IMG/VR virus record: IMGVR_UViG_3300045286_000051 | Coordinates: 1 to 36,371 of that record | DNA length: 36,371 bases | Reading direction: 5' to 3' (one strand) | Origin: a virus | Part shown: positions 12,108 to 21,303 of the stretch, piece after piece | How positions within the stretch are numbered: the stretch's first letter is position 1 | Layout of the letters: every line of letters begins with the position of its first letter | Position numbers and translations under genes: made by a program | The notes under the pieces: model-generated | Told to the model about the DNA's origin: nothing | What the model saw: only the letters and a program-made list of their open reading frames with translations | Databases searched by the model: none

Positions 12108-15100
12108 TCACGTCCATACCGGGATGTAGCACGCGGCCCCATTGACGCTGATCGACATCCACTGGCACGTCGACGTGCCGCCCGGCTTGTTCGTGCCCGG
12201 GAAATTGGCGATGCCGGTCCCGGTCGCCACAGACTGCCCGGTGAGAGTCAATGCGGCCGTGAACGTGCTCGGTCCCTGCGCATAGAGAGCAGTGCCGCTG
12301 CCGATGGCCAGCGCATGTACGCCGATCGAGCCGGCCACGGCACCGGACAATCCCTGCACCCCGCGCGACGTCGACGTATTGGCACCGCTGCCTTGGACGC
12401 CGATGGCCTCGCCGGACGGAGCGCCGCTGCGACCGCTGACTCCGATATTGCCGTACCCGAGTACGCCGGCATAGCCGGTATTGCCAACGGCTGCAGTGCC
12501 AATGACGCCGTAGGCAGGGCCGAACGACGTGGAGTTGCCCCAGATGCCATTGGCCGCCGATCCGCCGGTATTGACGGCAGTTGCGGTGACGATGCCGCCC
12601 AACGTCGGCACGGTGAGCAGGCTGTTCATCCCGTCGAAGCGCGCCGATCCGGCGATCGTGATATTGGCCGTGCCGCTGATCGTGCCGGCCGTGAGTGTCC
12701 CCATGTTGGCAGTTATGGCCTCCAGGCTGCCGACCTTGAAATTCGAGAGGTACGGGACGCCCCATGTTGTCTGGTTGGTGACCGGGTTGTACAAGCCATC
12801 CGACTGGAACATGGCCTGGCTGCTGCCGGGCGTCTGGGTGTTGCTGCTCCAGGCCGTCGCGCTCGCCGGCGACCAACTGCCGGAACTCGGCAGCGAGGTG
12901 CCGGCGGTGACGACTGGCGAGCCGGTGACCGTTGGCGCGCTCGGGCTGCAGGTATAGAGCGCGTAGGCGCGCGCTGCCGATGTCCCGGACGTGCCGGCCG
13001 CGCCGGCCGAACTCTTGCCGATCGTGAACGTCCTCCGATACTGGATCGAGCCGCCGAGCGGGTTGGCGTATGTGGCCTGGAACGTGACGGTCGCGATCGC
13101 CGATGCCGGATCGACTGCGCCGAACACCTGATAGGAGCCGCTCGTCGCGTTGATCGTGATGTTGCCGGACAGCTGCGAGTTGCCGGGCGACGAGTAGGAG
13201 CCGGTGAACCCGGTAAAGCCAACGATGGTGAACGACAGGACGCCGACGCCAGTCAGCACCTGCGCGCCGCCGGCAACCACGATCATCGTGCCGTTGGCCC
13301 CGGTGTAGCTCGTGATCGTGCCGCCGGACGTGGCCGGCAGGACGATGCTGTCGTTGTCGAGATAGGCGCTCGAACCGTCGCGACTCTTGAAGATGGTGAT
13401 GTCGTCGGTATAGCTAACGCTCGACTCGAGGTGAGTGCAACGGAACGTCACGGTGTCCGTCGTCATCGCCGACGGCCCGAAGCTCGCGAACGCGCCGGTG
13501 ATGTTGTTGATGACGCTCAACGAGCCGGTGAACGTCCCCTGCGTCGTCGTCCACGTCGTCGTACCGTTGGTCGTCAATCCGCCCTGCAGGACTCGGCTCA
13601 GCACCATGCTCGACGGCGTCCACGTGGTGCCGCCGCCGGTCGCCGAGAAGACTGCCCCGCCGTTGCTCTGCACCTTGATGCTCGCGCCGCTCGTGCCGTC
13701 CGTGGCGATGAGTCGCGCCGCGCTCCAGTCGCCGGGCTCCACGGTATCCGTCGTCGTCGTGTTGTACACCAGCGCCTGTGTCATCCACAGGTATGCGCCG
13801 CCGCCAGACGGAACGGTGCTGCTCCAGACGCCTAACGCTCCAGTTAGTGCACCGGTTGCGAAGGCATAGGTGAGATTGGCCTGAGGTCGCGTCGGCGTCG
13901 AATTCGTCGGCGTGCGCGCGAACAGGAACACGGTAGCGCTGTAGGCACCGCCGGCCCCGCTCTGAACGCGCGCGATCGTCAGAGTCCCGGTGAGGCCGGA
14001 CAGGGTTGCGCTGACAACCGCATAGGCCGCGGCCGCGAACTGGCTAACAGTCAACGTGCGCGTATTGCCGGTCCCGCCGAGGGTGACCGGCCCGAGGCTG
14101 GCGCCCGTGGCGTCGTACAGGGTGCACAGAAACGTGGCAGTGCCGGCCAGGTTCGTGAGCTCGGCCACGAGGGTGATCGTCTGCGCCGCCGGACTGGCAG
14201 CGCCGCTGCCGTCGTAGCTGAACAGCATCGCCGTACTGCGCAGCAGCAGCAGCGGCTGCGCGCCGCTCGGCGGCGGCGTGGCGACGAGATGGCGCACCTG
14301 CTCGGACCACGGTCCGCGCACCCCAAAACTGTTGACCGCGCGCACGCGGAACAGGTAGTAGCGATCGGTGATCAGGCCCGGGATGAGCGCCGACTCCGCG
14401 CTGCCCTGCTCCTCCCAGCTCGGCCAGTCGTCTGCCGGCAGAGTGTCCGTAGCCTCTGTGTACTGCACCTCGATGTGCCCGCCGACGAGCACCGATTGCG
14501 TTGCCGGAGGCGTCCAGGAGACGCGCGTGCGCGTGATGATCGAGCCATCGGTGAGCTCGGCCGTGCCGCTCGCGACCGTGACGCCGACGATCTGCGGCAC
14601 GCTCCAGGGCGGCAGCAGATTGCTGTTCGGCGCCGGGTCGCGGCCCGTCAACGTGCCGATCGGCACGAAGATGTCGTCGGTGATCTCGGCGAGCCGGAGC
14701 AGGACGCCCTCTGTCGGACGCCAGCGCCAGCCGATCACCTCCATCGTCTTGGCGACCATGCCATACCGCGCGATCGAGACGGTCCCGACGTCGAACAGTT
14801 CGAGCTTGTATGCGCTGAGGTTGGACGTTATCTCCATCCGCAGCGCGGCCTGGCTCTGCCGGATCGCCACCTTGGCCAGGTGCTGGGCATGCGCGATCGC
14901 ATTGACGCCCTGGTAGTCGATGGCGACTGCGTACTCAGCGCCCTCGGCCGAGATCAGCGTCGAGTCCTCGACGGCCGGATACGGCAGGACCTGCCAGCGC
15001 TGATCCGGGTCGACACACTTGCCGGCGATGCGGTTGACCTTGTTCTCGCGCGGCACTCCGTTGGCGATGCGCACCACCGGCCCCTGATCCACTTCGCCGC

Positions 15101-16301
15101 TGGCGCCGACGCGCGCCGCGATCCAGCTTTCGTCTAGCGCCCATACCGGCGTCGCCATCCTGCCGCAGCGCATGCGCCATGTTCCGCCGGCCCAGCCCCA
15201 GCGCCCGGCCATCGTCTCCATGATCTCGTCCATCGATGCGCGCGGCTCGGCGGCGCTGCTGATGACGATCCCGCAGCGGTAGCGCGGCAGCGTGACCGTG
15301 GTCCCGCCGACGTCGAAGTCCGTGCTCATGTCGCAGAAATCGGCCGCGGCCACGATGTCGGCAATCCTGATCTCGCCGACAGGGACGGCCCAACCGTAGG
15401 CCCAGCGCGCGTAGTGATAGGCGTGCAGTGCCGGGTTCTCCGTCCAGGCCGTCGTGCTGTTGCGCGGATCCAGGCACTTCGCGCCGCGGAACGTCGCCGT
15501 TATGTTCGGGATGCCCTGCGGGTACACGTCCGGATCGAACGTCAGATCCACCACCGCGAGCGCGATCCCGGAGAACTTGTCGGACGCATCGATCTGCCCG
15601 GGATACTCGGACGCCAGCGCCGCGCCGACGTTCTGCGCATCGGTGCCGAGCCAAGTCCGGATGCGGGCCAGGCTCGTGCCGGTGCTCACCTGGTAGCTGT
15701 ACTGCGCCCACACGCTCGCCGGCCCGCCGCTGAGGGTGTAGTTCACGCCGCTGCCGGCGATGCCGAGAGCGCCCTCGGTCCTCGAGGTGCCGGTTCCGTC
15801 GTACCACGTCGCAGTGAGCGTTCCGGTGATCGGCACGCCCTGCAGGACGATCGAGGCGCCGCCGGCACCACTGAGTTGCACCGATCCGCCGAGGGTGTTG
15901 TTCGCCGTCTTCTGGTACGGCGCCGTCTGAACCCATCCGTCGTTGTCGAGCGTTAGCTGCTGATCGTTGAACCAGAACGATTCGAACCCGTCGATTTCGT
16001 GGCCGGCGAAGCTAACGATGAGAGTGAGCGTCTCGCTGTTCGTTCCGCTCGTCCACCGGCGCCGCACCCCCTCGACTGCTCGCACCCGCCCGAGCGCCAG
16101 CGTGCGCGGCGCGTCCGGCTGCAAATCCACCATCTGCAGGCGATCGCGCAGGCTGGCGTTGAATTCGTCGCGTGCCTTGTTGCGCGCCGAGCGTTCCTTC
16201 TCGGCCGCCACGCCGGACGAGAGAAACGCCGCCGCGAGCCAATACTGCTGGAAATACGTCGCGACGATCGCGCCGGCGTAGCTGAAAAAGGACTTGCTCA
16301 C
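12108..16301 (-). CDS. Tail tip / host-specificity protein (gpJ-like)
   Basis: About 1397 residues, the largest protein here. The N-terminal part has a hydrophobic segment (YAGAIVATYFQQYWLAAAF) and RSARNKARDEFNASL, as in tail-tip proteins of lambda-like phages. The middle has a fibronectin type III-like domain (TRVSWTPPATQ, then RYYLFRVRAVNSFGVRGPWSE). The C-terminal third is Gly/Ser/Thr-rich and beta-fibrous, ending in short G-x-x-A repeats, typical of a receptor-binding fibre. Start GTG 16301 gives GTGA overlap with the upstream gene; a frame reaching 16319 exists. It should form the tail tip and contact the host surface. Confidence 0.8.
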   Translation of the reverse strand: MSKSFFSYAGAIVATYFQQYWLAAAFLSSGVAAEKERSARNKARDEFNASLRDRLQMVDLQPDAPRTLALGRVRAVEGVRRRWTSGTNSETLTLIVSFAGHEIDGFESFWFNDQQLTLDNDGWVQTAPYQKTANNTLGGSVQLSGAGGASIVLQGVPITGTLTATWYDGTGTSRTEGALGIAGSGVNYTLSGGPASVWAQYSYQVSTGTSLARIRTWLGTDAQNVGAALASEYPGQIDASDKFSGIALAVVDLTFDPDVYPQGIPNITATFRGAKCLDPRNSTTAWTENPALHAYHYARWAYGWAVPVGEIRIADIVAAADFCDMSTDFDVGGTTVTLPRYRCGIVISSAAEPRASMDEIMETMAGRWGWAGGTWRMRCGRMATPVWALDESWIAARVGASGEVDQGPVVRIANGVPRENKVNRIAGKCVDPDQRWQVLPYPAVEDSTLISAEGAEYAVAIDYQGVNAIAHAQHLAKVAIRQSQAALRMEITSNLSAYKLELFDVGTVSIARYGMVAKTMEVIGWRWRPTEGVLLRLAEITDDIFVPIGTLTGRDPAPNSNLLPPWSVPQIVGVTVASGTAELTDGSIITRTRVSWTPPATQSVLVGGHIEVQYTEATDTLPADDWPSWEEQGSAESALIPGLITDRYYLFRVRAVNSFGVRGPWSEQVRHLVATPPPSGAQPLLLLRSTAMLFSYDGSGAASPAAQTITLVAELTNLAGTATFLCTLYDATGASLGPVTLGGTGNTRTLTVSQFAAAAYAVVSATLSGLTGTLTIARVQSGAGGAYSATVFLFARTPTNSTPTRPQANLTYAFATGALTGALGVWSSTVPSGGGAYLWMTQALVYNTTTTDTVEPGDWSAARLIATDGTSGASIKVQSNGGAVFSATGGGTTWTPSSMVLSRVLQGGLTTNGTTTWTTTQGTFTGSLSVINNITGAFASFGPSAMTTDTVTFRCTHLESSVSYTDDITIFKSRDGSSAYLDNDSIVLPATSGGTITSYTGANGTMIVVAGGAQVLTGVGVLSFTIVGFTGFTGSYSSPGNSQLSGNITINATSGSYQVFGAVDPASAIATVTFQATYANPLGGSIQYRRTFTIGKSSAGAAGTSGTSAARAYALYTCSPSAPTVTGSPVVTAGTSLPSSGSWSPASATAWSSNTQTPGSSQAMFQSDGLYNPVTNQTTWGVPYLSNFKVGSLEAITANMGTLTAGTISGTANITIAGSARFDGMNSLLTVPTLGGIVTATAVNTGGSAANGIWGNSTSFGPAYGVIGTAAVGNTGYAGVLGYGNIGVSGRSGAPSGEAIGVQGSGANTSTSRGVQGLSGAVAGSIGVHALAIGSGTALYAQGPSTFTAALTLTGQSVATGTGIANFPGTNKPGGTSTCQWMSISVNGAACYIPVWT

Positions 16302-16738
16302 GGCTTCGCCCGCCACCACCGATCAGCGGCGGCGAGTCGATGCACTCCGAGGCCGGAATCTCCCTGTGCGATGATCGCGCCGCGCCACAGGACGCCGAGC
16401 GCTCCGAGGCCCGGCAGCGGAGTCTCGTGCGCATGCGGCAGCAGCAGGCACACGTCGCCGTCGATGGCCGATGACGCCTCGATGGCCGGGCCGACGCGCG
16501 CCGCCGCCAACTCGGCTAACCCGCCATGCGCGCGGATGATGCGCAGTGCGCCGAGAGCGCTCAGGTATGCGCCGCGGAAGTCGGCCGCCGGATCGCGTCC
16601 GGTGACGGCCTCGACGCAGTCGGCCGCGAACAGCGCGCAGTCCCGAAAGCCCCAAGCGAACGGCATCGCATAGCGTTCGAGCAGCAGCGCCTGCATCCGG
16701 CTCGCGGCATGCGGCACCCTGCAATCCGAGATCCTCAT
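16298..16738 (-). CDS. DUF6950/NlpC-P60-like tail assembly protein
   Basis: 146 residues starting MRISDCRVPHAAS. The segment FAWGFRDCALFAADCVEAVTG resembles the catalytic-Cys region of NlpC/P60-type proteins (DUF6950 group) that sit directly before the gpJ-like gene in many siphoviruses, as gpK does in lambda. A later HETPLPGLGALGVLWRG could supply the His. In lambda such a protein helps tail-tip assembly and may cut peptidoglycan locally at entry. Start is fixed by ATGA overlap. This is the only peptidoglycan-hydrolase-like gene I recognise. Confidence 0.6.
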   Translation of the reverse strand: MRISDCRVPHAASRMQALLLERYAMPFAWGFRDCALFAADCVEAVTGRDPAADFRGAYLSALGALRIIRAHGGLAELAAARVGPAIEASSAIDGDVCLLLPHAHETPLPGLGALGVLWRGAIIAQGDSGLGVHRLAAADRWWRAKP

Positions 16739-17040
16739 CGACGCACCACGCGCAGCCATATCGTGCGTGAGTCGCTGCTGCCGCCGGCAGTGGCCCAGTT
16801 GAACGTCACTGGCATCACTTGCCCGAGCGTGCCGCCTCCGATGCGTGCGGTGACGATCCCGGATCCGACGCTCGCAGCGCCGGCCGTCAGCGTGCCGGCG
16901 GCCGAGACTGTCGCGCTCGTCACCACGTCGCCTGTCGCCTCCTGCCAAGCCGTCAAGTCGAGGCCGTACACCAGATCGGCGTCGACGTCCTTGTCGATCG
17001 TCGGCCGGCCGGCGAAAAGCTCGTAGGAGGAATCCGACAT
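16735..17040 (-). CDS. Fiber-tail adaptor-like protein
   Basis: 101 residues starting MSDSSYELFAGRP. The pattern DADLVYGLDLTAWQ, then SATVSAAGTLT and a C-terminal TIWLRVVRR, resembles phage fiber-tail adaptor proteins, which are small beta-sandwiches linking fibres to the tail. It lies between fibre-like proteins and the tail-tip gene, as expected. It is coupled to the next gene by ATGA. Family assignment is by pattern memory. Confidence 0.5.
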   Translation of the reverse strand: MSDSSYELFAGRPTIDKDVDADLVYGLDLTAWQEATGDVVTSATVSAAGTLTAGAASVGSGIVTARIGGGTLGQVMPVTFNWATAGGSSDSRTIWLRVVRR

Positions 17041-17050
17041 CGTGCTGCCC

Positions 17051-17494
17051 TCAACTAACTTCCAAAATGCGCCGCTCCGGCCGCACCTTGTACAGATACC
17101 CGCCTGTTGGCGCGACGCCGACAGGGATGGCCGTTATGCGCATGAGCAGCGCGTCGTCGCCATCCTCGATGTCGGCCACCACCACCGCAACCGTCTGGAT
17201 GGTGCCGATGGACACCGAGGCCAGGAACACGTCGTCGCCGACTTCGACGTCCGCGACCGTTGCCAGGATCGTCGAGTAGGTGCCGGTCGCAGCGCTGAGC
17301 GTCGGCGATATGGTGAGGCCGGCGACCGTCCCCTGGAATGCGGCCGTTCCTTGCCAGACTGCCTTCCACGCCGAAGCCTTCCAGACGGCCTTCCAGTTCG
17401 CGCCGATCGGCTGCTGAGGAACTGGAGGCGCGGATGTCCAGACGGTTTTCCAGACCGTCTTCCAGACTGCCTTCCAGTTCGAGCCGATCGACAT
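17051..17494 (-). CDS. Tail-associated protein with Trp-rich repeats
   Basis: 147 residues starting MSIGSNWKAVWKTVWKTVW. The first 50 residues contain two blocks of W-K-(A/T)-V-W repeats: NWKAVWKTVWKTVW at about 6-19 and NWKAVWKASAWKAVW at about 33-47, separated by a Pro-rich linker (SAPPVPQQPIG). The rest is a beta-type domain with acidic turns (VEVGDDVFL, then IEDGDDALL) that look like a duplicated unit. No family is recognised. The Trp/Lys repeats could bind membrane or carbohydrate, or interlock with a neighbouring fibre. It lies among fibre genes. Confidence 0.6.
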   Translation of the reverse strand: MSIGSNWKAVWKTVWKTVWTSAPPVPQQPIGANWKAVWKASAWKAVWQGTAAFQGTVAGLTISPTLSAATGTYSTILATVADVEVGDDVFLASVSIGTIQTVAVVVADIEDGDDALLMRITAIPVGVAPTGGYLYKVRPERRILEVS

Positions 17495-17508
17495 AACGTT
17501 TCAGTCGA

Positions 17509-18555
17509 TCACACACCGAACTCGGTGCCGCTCTGCCCGTTGCCGGTGATCAACACGTCGTTGATGCGTTGCACGTTGGCGTCCACCATGTTCGCCGAAG
17601 TGAACACGAGCTGATCCGTCTTCGTCTTGATCGCGCCGACGTCGCTGGCAGTCAGTCCGGTAACCGTGCTAACAGTCGTGATGGTGCCGCCGGTGATGTT
17701 CGCGGTGCTGGCCAGCGTCGCGCCCGTTGGAAACGTCACGGTGCCGGCGTTGACGACAGGGTTCGTCTTGATCGTGTCGACGTCGACTTTCTGCGTCGCC
17801 GCAATCGTGGTGCCGGTGAGGGCCAGCGTTGTAGTCGGAGCTCCGACGTTAGCCCAGTCGAGCCCGGCCTCCCCGGTCGCCGAGACGTCGAGCGTGCGTC
17901 CGGCCACCGTCGGCACGAGCGGCAGCGCCACGGTTGTCAGGCCGTTCCACAACGCGACGTTGACGCGCGGCAGGATCGAGATGTTGTCCTTCGCAGCCAT
18001 CGTGAAGATCCCCGGATCGGCCGCGAGCGTGACCGTCTTCGTGCTGCCGGTGTAGGCGCTGATCACGCCCATGGCGCACTGCACTGCAGAGGCTGCGTCG
18101 TGCACGTAGGCAGTACACCCAACGTAGGCGTTATTGTCCGCGCTGCCTGCCGTCAGGGTGAACGACGTCTGACTCGACAGTGTCGCGATCGTCGTGTCGT
18201 TGATTGCCTCCGGCAGTCCGATCGTGAACGAGCCGATCGGAAAGCGCATCGTTTGCGAGTCGATCGTCACGTCCGAAATGACAACGGTGTAGCGGCTACC
18301 CGCGGCGTAGAAGTCCGCCGTGGTGTTGTCGCTCAAATCGATGCTGACGTAGTTGACGCCAGTGAGAGCGTCGAAGTCCGCCGTGAACGTCACGCCGGCA
18401 GAGCTCGCGCGTTGCGTGGTGCCGCCATCCTTGTAGACCTGGATGTCGCCCGCGACGTTGTTCGTCATCGCCGCCGGCGCGCCCGTGGTGCCACTGAACG
18501 AGCCAAACGCGAATTCGACAGTCGAGCCTGGCTTGACTTTGCCGAGATTGATCAT
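17509..18555 (-). CDS. Tail fibre / baseplate upper protein-like
   Basis: 348 residues starting MINLGKVKPGSTVEFAFG. The N-terminal part (FGSFSGTTGAPAAMTNN, then DIQVYKDGGTTQRAS) matches a beta-sandwich common at the start of phage fibre and baseplate proteins. The middle includes LDWANVGAPTTTLAL, a segment shared with many fibre C-domains, and the C-terminus has VDTIKTNPVV and IKTKTDQLVF repeats typical of trimeric fibres. The start overlaps the next upstream stop by ATGA. It probably projects from the tail tip. Confidence 0.65.
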   Translation of the reverse strand: MINLGKVKPGSTVEFAFGSFSGTTGAPAAMTNNVAGDIQVYKDGGTTQRASSAGVTFTADFDALTGVNYVSIDLSDNTTADFYAAGSRYTVVISDVTIDSQTMRFPIGSFTIGLPEAINDTTIATLSSQTSFTLTAGSADNNAYVGCTAYVHDAASAVQCAMGVISAYTGSTKTVTLAADPGIFTMAAKDNISILPRVNVALWNGLTTVALPLVPTVAGRTLDVSATGEAGLDWANVGAPTTTLALTGTTIAATQKVDVDTIKTNPVVNAGTVTFPTGATLASTANITGGTITTVSTVTGLTASDVGAIKTKTDQLVFTSANMVDANVQRINDVLITGNGQSGTEFGV

Positions 18556-20330
18556 GCTGCTAACCTCCCGCCCACGAGGGCGCCAAGTCCATAGAGTCGA
18601 CTGTCACCACCGAGCGGCCCGACGAGCGCAATCGCGTCCGTGACCGCCTGCGCGAACACGTTGCCGATCCGCGTCGAGCCGCTGGCGTTGAGGTGAATGC
18701 CGTCGGACGCCAAGTCCGTGCCGGTGTTGAAGACACTGTGCACGTCGGCCAGGAACGCCTGCAGGCCATCACCCGACAGTGTGCTCACTGCGGCAGTTAT
18801 GTCGGTGTTGTAGTTGTCGGCCACGGCCTGCCCGGCGGCTTCGTTCGCGTATCCGTTCGTGGTGTACCCGCTCGCCGTCCAGTAATGGATCGTGCCGACG
18901 CCGACCTTGTTCTGCGATGACTGGTTGCCGATGCCGGCCACCCAGTCGATGTAGACCGTCGTGCCGCTGCTCGTCACCTTGATGACGACGGTATGGCTGC
19001 CGGCGCCGAGGCCCGTCAGGCGCAGCAGTTGCGGCCCGCGTGTCTGGCCGAGCACGGAGCTAATGCCCGTCTTCGTGCACGCCACGCCGCTGCTGACTGT
19101 CGTGCCGTCCACGATGACGTCGAACGTCCCGCTGCTGGCGTTGTAGCCGGTGTAGCCGATGTAGGCTATGTCGCCAGTTATGCTGGCGAACTGCAGCCCG
19201 TTGTTCTGCGTGCTGCTGCTGCACGTCGTCGCGCCATCGTACAGGGCGGCATTGGACCACGAGCCGCCGCCGGAACTGAACGTCGTTCCGGAAACCGTTC
19301 CCTTCGTCGCGGCTTGCGCTTTCGTCAGCGTCTTGCAGCATTGCTTGGCGATGAAGGCCATCAGGCACGACTTGAAGTATCCGCGCTTCGTCGCGTCGGA
19401 CCCATAGCTGCCGGTACTCATGTCGGCAGTCCCGGCGTAGATCAGGGAGGCATGCGACCCGTAGGTGTAGGCCTCCTCCGTCATGTCGACGCACTGCCGA
19501 CTGTTGATCCCGTGATTGACGACTGTCGAGGCTAACGTCGCACCTGCTTGTTTCGGCCACGGATCGGCCGTCGACATCCAGTTCATCGTGATCGAGTCGC
19601 CGTACGCATGCCACTGCGCCGGATACTCCTCGTCGAAGGACAAGTCGTCGAGTGCCGTGGTGTTGCTCGATACGCCGTTATAGAACAACCCGCCCGCCTT
19701 GGCGGCGGCCGCTGCGATGCTGTTGTCCCGCACGAGCAGCGCCAGCGCGTTGCTGATGTCCCAGATGCAACTCGGCGCGCTGCCGGCCGGCTGATACGTG
19801 GTGCGGATGTAGTATTTGTTGTCGCTCAAACGCTGGATGCGCAGCGCGATCCACCCGTCGTTGTTGCCGTCGTACCAGCGCCAGGCGTCGCAAACGTAGG
19901 TAATGTCCTTCGCAAAGTCTGTCGTGTGCCCGCCGCCATCAGTAGAGATCCCGGTCGCCGACGTCGATGCGACATATTTCCAGAGGCTGATGCCTGCCTG
20001 TTGGATGTCGCCGCAATCAATGCGGTAGCACGTGCCGCTGGCGCCGCCGCGCATGGTGCTTGTCACCTCGAGCAGGATGCTGGCGAGCGAGCGCGACACA
20101 GTGCCCGTCTTGCGCCACGAAAAGCTAACGTGCTGATTACCTGCACTCGACACTGCGCCTGCGGTGTCCCAGAACTTGACACTCGTCTGTGCACTAGCCA
20201 GAGAGTTAGCTCCGCTGATCTTCCACGCGGTGTCCGTGACGATGTTCGAGTCCACCGAGATGCTGGACGGGATCGCCGGCGCCGTGACGCCGTCGAAGCT
20301 CTCGGTTAGCACGTTGCTCTTGACTGTCAT
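18552..20330 (-). CDS. Tail protein with SGNH/GDSL hydrolase domain
   Basis: 592 residues. The C-terminal half has the SGNH hydrolase marks: GDSI with nucleophile Ser at about 246, and DGIH with Asp/His at about 543-546; a Gly/Asn pair lies between. Residues 1-230 form a beta-rich domain ending SFDEEYPAQWHAYGDS, and a Ser/Thr/Gly-rich insert (about 330-480) splits the hydrolase domain. Phage fibres with such domains often remove O-acetyl groups from host polysaccharide to expose a receptor. The family is visible; the substrate is inferred. Confidence 0.65.
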   Translation of the reverse strand: MTVKSNVLTESFDGVTAPAIPSSISVDSNIVTDTAWKISGANSLASAQTSVKFWDTAGAVSSAGNQHVSFSWRKTGTVSRSLASILLEVTSTMRGGASGTCYRIDCGDIQQAGISLWKYVASTSATGISTDGGGHTTDFAKDITYVCDAWRWYDGNNDGWIALRIQRLSDNKYYIRTTYQPAGSAPSCIWDISNALALLVRDNSIAAAAAKAGGLFYNGVSSNTTALDDLSFDEEYPAQWHAYGDSITMNWMSTADPWPKQAGATLASTVVNHGINSRQCVDMTEEAYTYGSHASLIYAGTADMSTGSYGSDATKRGYFKSCLMAFIAKQCCKTLTKAQAATKGTVSGTTFSSGGGSWSNAALYDGATTCSSSTQNNGLQFASITGDIAYIGYTGYNASSGTFDVIVDGTTVSSGVACTKTGISSVLGQTRGPQLLRLTGLGAGSHTVVIKVTSSGTTVYIDWVAGIGNQSSQNKVGVGTIHYWTASGYTTNGYANEAAGQAVADNYNTDITAAVSTLSGDGLQAFLADVHSVFNTGTDLASDGIHLNASGSTRIGNVFAQAVTDAIALVGPLGGDSRLYGLGALVGGRLAA

Positions 20331-20728
20331 GATGGTTGCGGCAGAGTGAGAGTGACCTGGCCGCTGGCCCAGGATGCGCCGCTCGTCAGCGGCGTCGTGT
20401 TGCTCGTCGCCGTGGTGACCGCGAGCACCTCGTTGCTCACGCTGTCGACGACGGCATAGTGCAGCGTCGTCCCGGCGTTGTTCGAGCCGATCGCGACGGT
20501 TTTGCTCGCGATCGTCGTCACGCGCGATGCCCCACTGGCGCCGGCCGACGTGATGTCGCCCGGCGCGAGGGCGGCGCTGCCGAGGCTGTCGGCAACGACG
20601 GTGCTGTACGAATCGCCGACGGTGTAGCCGCTGAGCAGGCGCGCCACGATCCGGCCCGGAGTCGCCGCGCGCAGGCGCAGCACGTCCGGGCCGCCGTCCG
20701 CGAGCGTGGTGCCGATGTACTTGGCCAT
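20327..20728 (-). CDS. Small virion structural protein
   Basis: 133 residues starting MAKYIGTTLADGG. Beta-rich, Ala/Ser/Thr-rich, with IVARLLSGYTVGDSYST and TTLHYAVVDSVSNEVLAV. No family is recognised. It sits between the hydrolase and a carbohydrate-binding-like gene, so a fibre or adaptor role is likely. Start is set by the 5' end just downstream of the gene before; longer in-frame starts would overlap it heavily. Confidence 0.5.
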   Translation of the reverse strand: MAKYIGTTLADGGPDVLRLRAATPGRIVARLLSGYTVGDSYSTVVADSLGSAALAPGDITSAGASGASRVTTIASKTVAIGSNNAGTTLHYAVVDSVSNEVLAVTTATSNTTPLTSGASWASGQVTLTLPQPS

Positions 20729-20732
20729 GATG

Positions 20733-21290
20733 TTATGCAGCATGCACCAGCGTTGGCGCCGGGCTGCCGCTGATCGTGACCGCGGCGCCGGCCGACAGGA
20801 CGAGAGTCGACGATCCGTTGTCGATCTGGATCGCCGCGCCGGCCGGGCAGACCCAGGCCCACGTGACGGTGTTGTCCGGGATGCTCGTGCTCGTGCCGCT
20901 CGGGCCGCCACCGATGTCCGATGTCCCGGCTTGCGTGCAGCGGTAGATGTTCGGGCCGTTCGTGCGGACGTTGCCGACCGAGTAGGACGTGCTCTGCGCC
21001 CAGGCCGGCGCGAGGCTTGCCGGCAGGCCGACGGTGAGGCCTGTCTTCTCGTCGCCTCCGCCGGAATTGGCGAAGCTGCCGCCGGCTGCCGTCCCGCCCA
21101 CCGAGGCCGCGACCGTCTTCGGGAAGCCGGCGAACGTGATGGTGTCGCCGCTGACGTTGCCGCTCGGGTTGCCGAGCGATACCGTGGCCAGCGTCGCGCC
21201 GACGCCGTCGAGGAGCTTCAGGGATCCGCCATTGAGCCGATCCCTGGTGACCGTCATCCTCGCCGTCTTGTGTGCAGTCGAGTAGGACAT
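20733..21290 (-). CDS. Virion protein with carbohydrate-binding-like module
   Basis: 185 residues starting MSYSTAHKTARMTVTRD. A segment at about 110-150 (WAQSTSYSVGNVRTNGPNIY, then RCTQAGTSDIGG) resembles small chitin-binding type 3 / carbohydrate-binding modules, where a Trp, a G-x-x-V and an aromatic-Cys pair form the binding face. Such modules are common in tail fibres. The first 90 residues resemble phage proteins made of small Gly-rich beta units. Carbohydrate binding is inferred from the pattern. Confidence 0.5.
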   Translation of the reverse strand: MSYSTAHKTARMTVTRDRLNGGSLKLLDGVGATLATVSLGNPSGNVSGDTITFAGFPKTVAASVGGTAAGGSFANSGGGDEKTGLTVGLPASLAPAWAQSTSYSVGNVRTNGPNIYRCTQAGTSDIGGGPSGTSTSIPDNTVTWAWVCPAGAAIQIDNGSSTLVLSAGAAVTISGSPAPTLVHAA

Positions 21291-21303
21291 TATGTCTGCG
21301 CCC

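Noticed and set aside
12051-13835. 594-codon frame on the + strand opposite the tail-tip gene
   Set aside because: It mirrors the gpJ-like gene in a G+C-rich sequence and its product has no domain-like features. The minus frame shows fibre and fibronectin-like motifs and fits the operon.
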